15,270 nucleotides of DNA from contig JAVZHJ010000015.1 of NCBI GenBank assembly GCA_038998365.1, positions 1 to 15,270 of the forward strand, written 5' to 3'. Made by a program: the position numbers and the translations under genes. The notes below the pieces were generated by a model. That model was not told the origin of the DNA, did no database searches, and worked only from the letters and a program-made list of their open reading frames with translations. This document shows, in pieces, positions 13,991 to 15,270 of the stretch (positions within the stretch are counted from its first letter, which is position 1; each line of letters opens with the position of its first letter). This DNA is from JAVZGQ01 sp038998365. GTDB lineage: Archaea > Aenigmatarchaeota > Aenigmatarchaeia > CG10238-14 > SCSR01.

Positions 13991-14317
13991 CCATTGGAGA
14001 TTTTCTTTTATGACCAAATTTCTTCCTAAGGTTGAAGCAAAATCTTTAAGGATTTTTTCTGCTTCTTTCTTTTCATACCAATAAACTGCAAGCCCGTTTT
14101 TACCATAGAGCAAAGAGAGCAGGCCCGGCTTTACCTTATGTTTAAATTTCCTTTCTACAGTTTTTCTTTCATCATCATATTCTTCTTTCAACTCTACTGC
14201 TTCCTCAAACCCATACCTTTTTAGAATTTCTACTAAAAGTTCAACTTTATCTTCAATTTTCTCCTCTTTTATTTCAAAACTAGAGTGTGAAATATGGTAA
14301 ATAACTTTGAGGCTCAT
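13982..14317 (-). CDS. Unrecognised 111-residue soluble protein
   Basis: A mixed alpha/beta protein rich in K and E, with no membrane segment or signal. It starts with a beta-strand-like MSLKVIYHISHSS, continues with a charged helix (KIEDKVELLVEILKRYGF), a strand with many charges (AVELKEEYDDERKTVERKFKH is the centre of this part) and GKNGLAVYWYEKKEAEKIL near the end, finishing LQWCF. The alternating pattern suggests a small alpha-beta fold, but I recognise no family and no catalytic motif. It shares a 30-base divergent promoter with the methyltransferase and is followed 24 bases later, in the same direction, by the small Cys-rich gene. Confidence 0.65.
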   Translation of the reverse strand: MSLKVIYHISHSSFEIKEEKIEDKVELLVEILKRYGFEEAVELKEEYDDERKTVERKFKHKVKPGLLSLLYGKNGLAVYWYEKKEAEKILKDFASTLGRNLVIKENLQWCF

Positions 14318-14347
14318 TTTTAATTTTTTGTTATAAAACTTTAAATT
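14318..14347. promoter_or_regulatory. 30-bp divergent promoter
   Basis: The space between two outward ATGs is nearly all A/T. TTTTTAATT about 27 bases before 14348 can serve the methyltransferase, and AATTTAAAG read leftward about 26 bases before 14317 the other gene. Each box touches the opposite start codon, and both transcripts would be leaderless. Confidence 0.5.
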
Positions 14348-15010
14348 ATGAAGTGGGATAAAAGAGCTTGGGATAAACTCTTCAAGAAAGAAGGAAAACT
14401 GTACAAGAAGATCCTTGAGGATATGAGGAAAATCGTGAAATTTTTCAAGAAAAGAAATGTAAAAAGAATTCTTGATCTAGGCTGTGGCACAGGAAGGCAT
14501 TTAGTTTACTTGGCAAAGCAAGGTTTTGAAGTTTATGGCCTTGATATTTCTGAGTATGGAATAAGAATAGCAAAAAAATATCTTAAAAAAGAAAAAGTTA
14601 AAGCAAAGCTGAAGATTGGTGATATCTATAAGAGATTACCTTATCAAAATGATTTTTTTGATGCCATAATCAGCACGAAAGTGATACATCACGCCAGGAT
14701 AGAAAACATCAGAAAAGTAATAAGAGAAATAGAAAGGGTTCTCAAGCCAAATGGCTTGATTTTTATCACCGTTGCCAAGAAAAAGTCCAAAAAAGAAATA
14801 CCAAAAGAAAAGCTTTGGAAAATAAAATTCATAGCACCGAGAACTTTCATGCCATTAACAGGTTCTGATAAAGGGATGATTCATTTTTGGTTCAACAAGA
14901 AGCTTTTGAGAAAAGAGTTCAAGAATTTCAAGATTTATGATATTTGGATTGATTCAGAAGACCATTATGCTTTGCTCGGTGAGCTAAAAGATGGACCGGC
15001 CGGGATTTGA
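14348..15010 (+). CDS. Class I SAM-dependent methyltransferase
   Basis: A 220-residue Rossmann-fold methyltransferase. Motif I is ILDLGCGTGRH (41-51), the acidic ribose-binding residue at the end of strand 2 is D66 in VYGLDIS, motif III is about GDIYKRLPY (91-99), strand 4 is FDAIISTKVIHH (104-115), and post-I is EIERVLKPNGLIFI (127-140). This resembles the methyltransferase 11 / UbiE-like group; the substrate is unknown. The family end appears reached near HYALLGELK (206-214). The following DGPAGI and the TGA stop are read from the complement of the tRNA-Ala gene: 19 bases overlap, antisense. The start is leaderless behind a TATA-like box. Confidence 0.92.
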   Translation: MKWDKRAWDKLFKKEGKLYKKILEDMRKIVKFFKKRNVKRILDLGCGTGRHLVYLAKQGFEVYGLDISEYGIRIAKKYLKKEKVKAKLKIGDIYKRLPYQNDFFDAIISTKVIHHARIENIRKVIREIERVLKPNGLIFITVAKKKSKKEIPKEKLWKIKFIAPRTFMPLTGSDKGMIHFWFNKKLLRKEFKNFKIYDIWIDSEDHYALLGELKDGPAGI

Positions 15011-15064
15011 ACCCGGAGTCTCTGTCTTGCGAAGACAGTGTCTTAACCGTTAGACTACCGGCCC
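14992..15064 (-). tRNA. tRNA-Ala, anticodon CGC
   Basis: Read leftward from 15064 the cloverleaf is complete: acceptor GGGCCGG/CCGGTCC with the G3-U70 wobble that is the alanine identity element, D arm GTCT...AGAC, anticodon stem CTGTC/GACAG with loop TTCGCAA (anticodon CGC, reads GCG), T arm CCGGG-TTCAAAT-CCCGG and discriminator A at 14992. No intron is present, and the 3' CCA is not encoded, so it must be added after transcription. The 3' 19 bases are antisense to the methyltransferase end. Confidence 0.97.
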
Positions 15065-15232
15065 TTTAATCGCTTTCACACTCTTAATAACTTTTCTATA
15101 ATCTGCATTTTTAATTCTTAGTGTATAACTATCAACCTTTTTGTTAAAATAAACAGAAATTTTTAAACCTGTTTTCTTAAATAATAGAATTAAAGATAGA
15201 AAGAAACGATCTACTATTGATCTGCCAGCACT
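15050..15232 (-). pseudogene. Start-less reading frame, possible LAGLIDADG endonuclease remnant
   Basis: Sixty codons are open from just after a TGA (15235-15233) to a TAA inside the tRNA D arm (15052-15050), with no ATG, GTG or TTG near the beginning. The translation includes FKKTGLKISVYFNKKVDSY followed by TLRIKNADYRKVIKSVK, a helix-strand-strand-helix order similar to the part after the LAGLIDADG helix in homing endonucleases (LLKKxGIKxxVYxKKxxYxLRIxN is the usual feel). That motif itself is absent from the window. It would be a remnant, or the end of a gene frameshifted near the window edge. Chance is possible in AT-rich DNA. The rest of 15065-15270 shows only AT-rich sequence and the tRNA promoter. 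Confidence 0.28.
15091..15103 (-). promoter_or_regulatory. TATA-like promoter of tRNA-Ala
   Basis: Read leftward, GATTATAGAAAAG is centred about 33 bases before the first base of the mature tRNA, allowing a short 5' leader for RNase P to remove. Confidence 0.4.
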
Positions 15233-15270
15233 TCAATAAAACATAAGTAAAAATAAGATAATATTAAAAT

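Noticed and set aside
1..15270. CRISPR array, insertion sequence or integrated virus
   Set aside because: No regularly spaced repeats, transposase, integrase or terminal inverted repeats were found on either strand; the only clear repeat is the pair of modules inside the surface protein gene.

Overview
The window looks like chromosome from an AT-rich archaeon, most likely a small-genome DPANN-type lineage. The evidence is an archaeal/eukaryal-type ribosomal protein S8e, an eRF1-type release factor, an archaeal-style valyl-tRNA synthetase, TATA-like boxes placed about 27 bp before start codons (leaderless transcripts), very short intergenic spaces, and several tiny membrane proteins. The lineage call is inference; no 16S or other phylogenetic marker was computed.

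Layout. Bases 1-2910 read mainly rightward: the end of rps8e, an MFS permease, a small membrane protein and a TatD-family metal-dependent hydrolase, with one tiny leftward membrane protein that runs antisense into the permease 3' end. Bases 2936-3841 hold a small leftward membrane protein and an unrecognised rightward gene. Bases 3872-8206 form a leftward translation block: HAD hydrolase, valS, prf1 (aRF1). Bases 8235-9819 read rightward: a small VIT1/CCC1-like transporter and an orphan 357-residue protein. A GC-rich 70-base island follows (9820-9892) that folds like an H/ACA guide RNA. Bases 9893-12172 encode a leftward secreted, cysteine-rich, membrane-anchored surface protein. Bases 12307-15010 hold a metallophosphoesterase, small proteins (one a 53-residue cysteine-rich zinc-finger-like protein), a SAM methyltransferase, and a tRNA-Ala(CGC) whose 3' end overlaps the methyltransferase stop. 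The last 206 bases have no intact gene but carry a start-less reading frame that resembles part of a LAGLIDADG endonuclease.

How it works together. The translation genes (S8e, ValRS, aRF1, tRNA-Ala and possibly the H/ACA RNA) make this an informational neighbourhood with housekeeping and envelope genes mixed in. There is no CRISPR array, insertion sequence or clear mobile element. The most notable points are an aRF1 whose catalytic GGQ motif reads GGM while both stop-codon recognition motifs are intact; the candidate guide RNA; face-to-face divergent promoters only 28-37 bp long in which each TATA-like box lies at or near the neighbour's start; and the methyltransferase/tRNA overlap.
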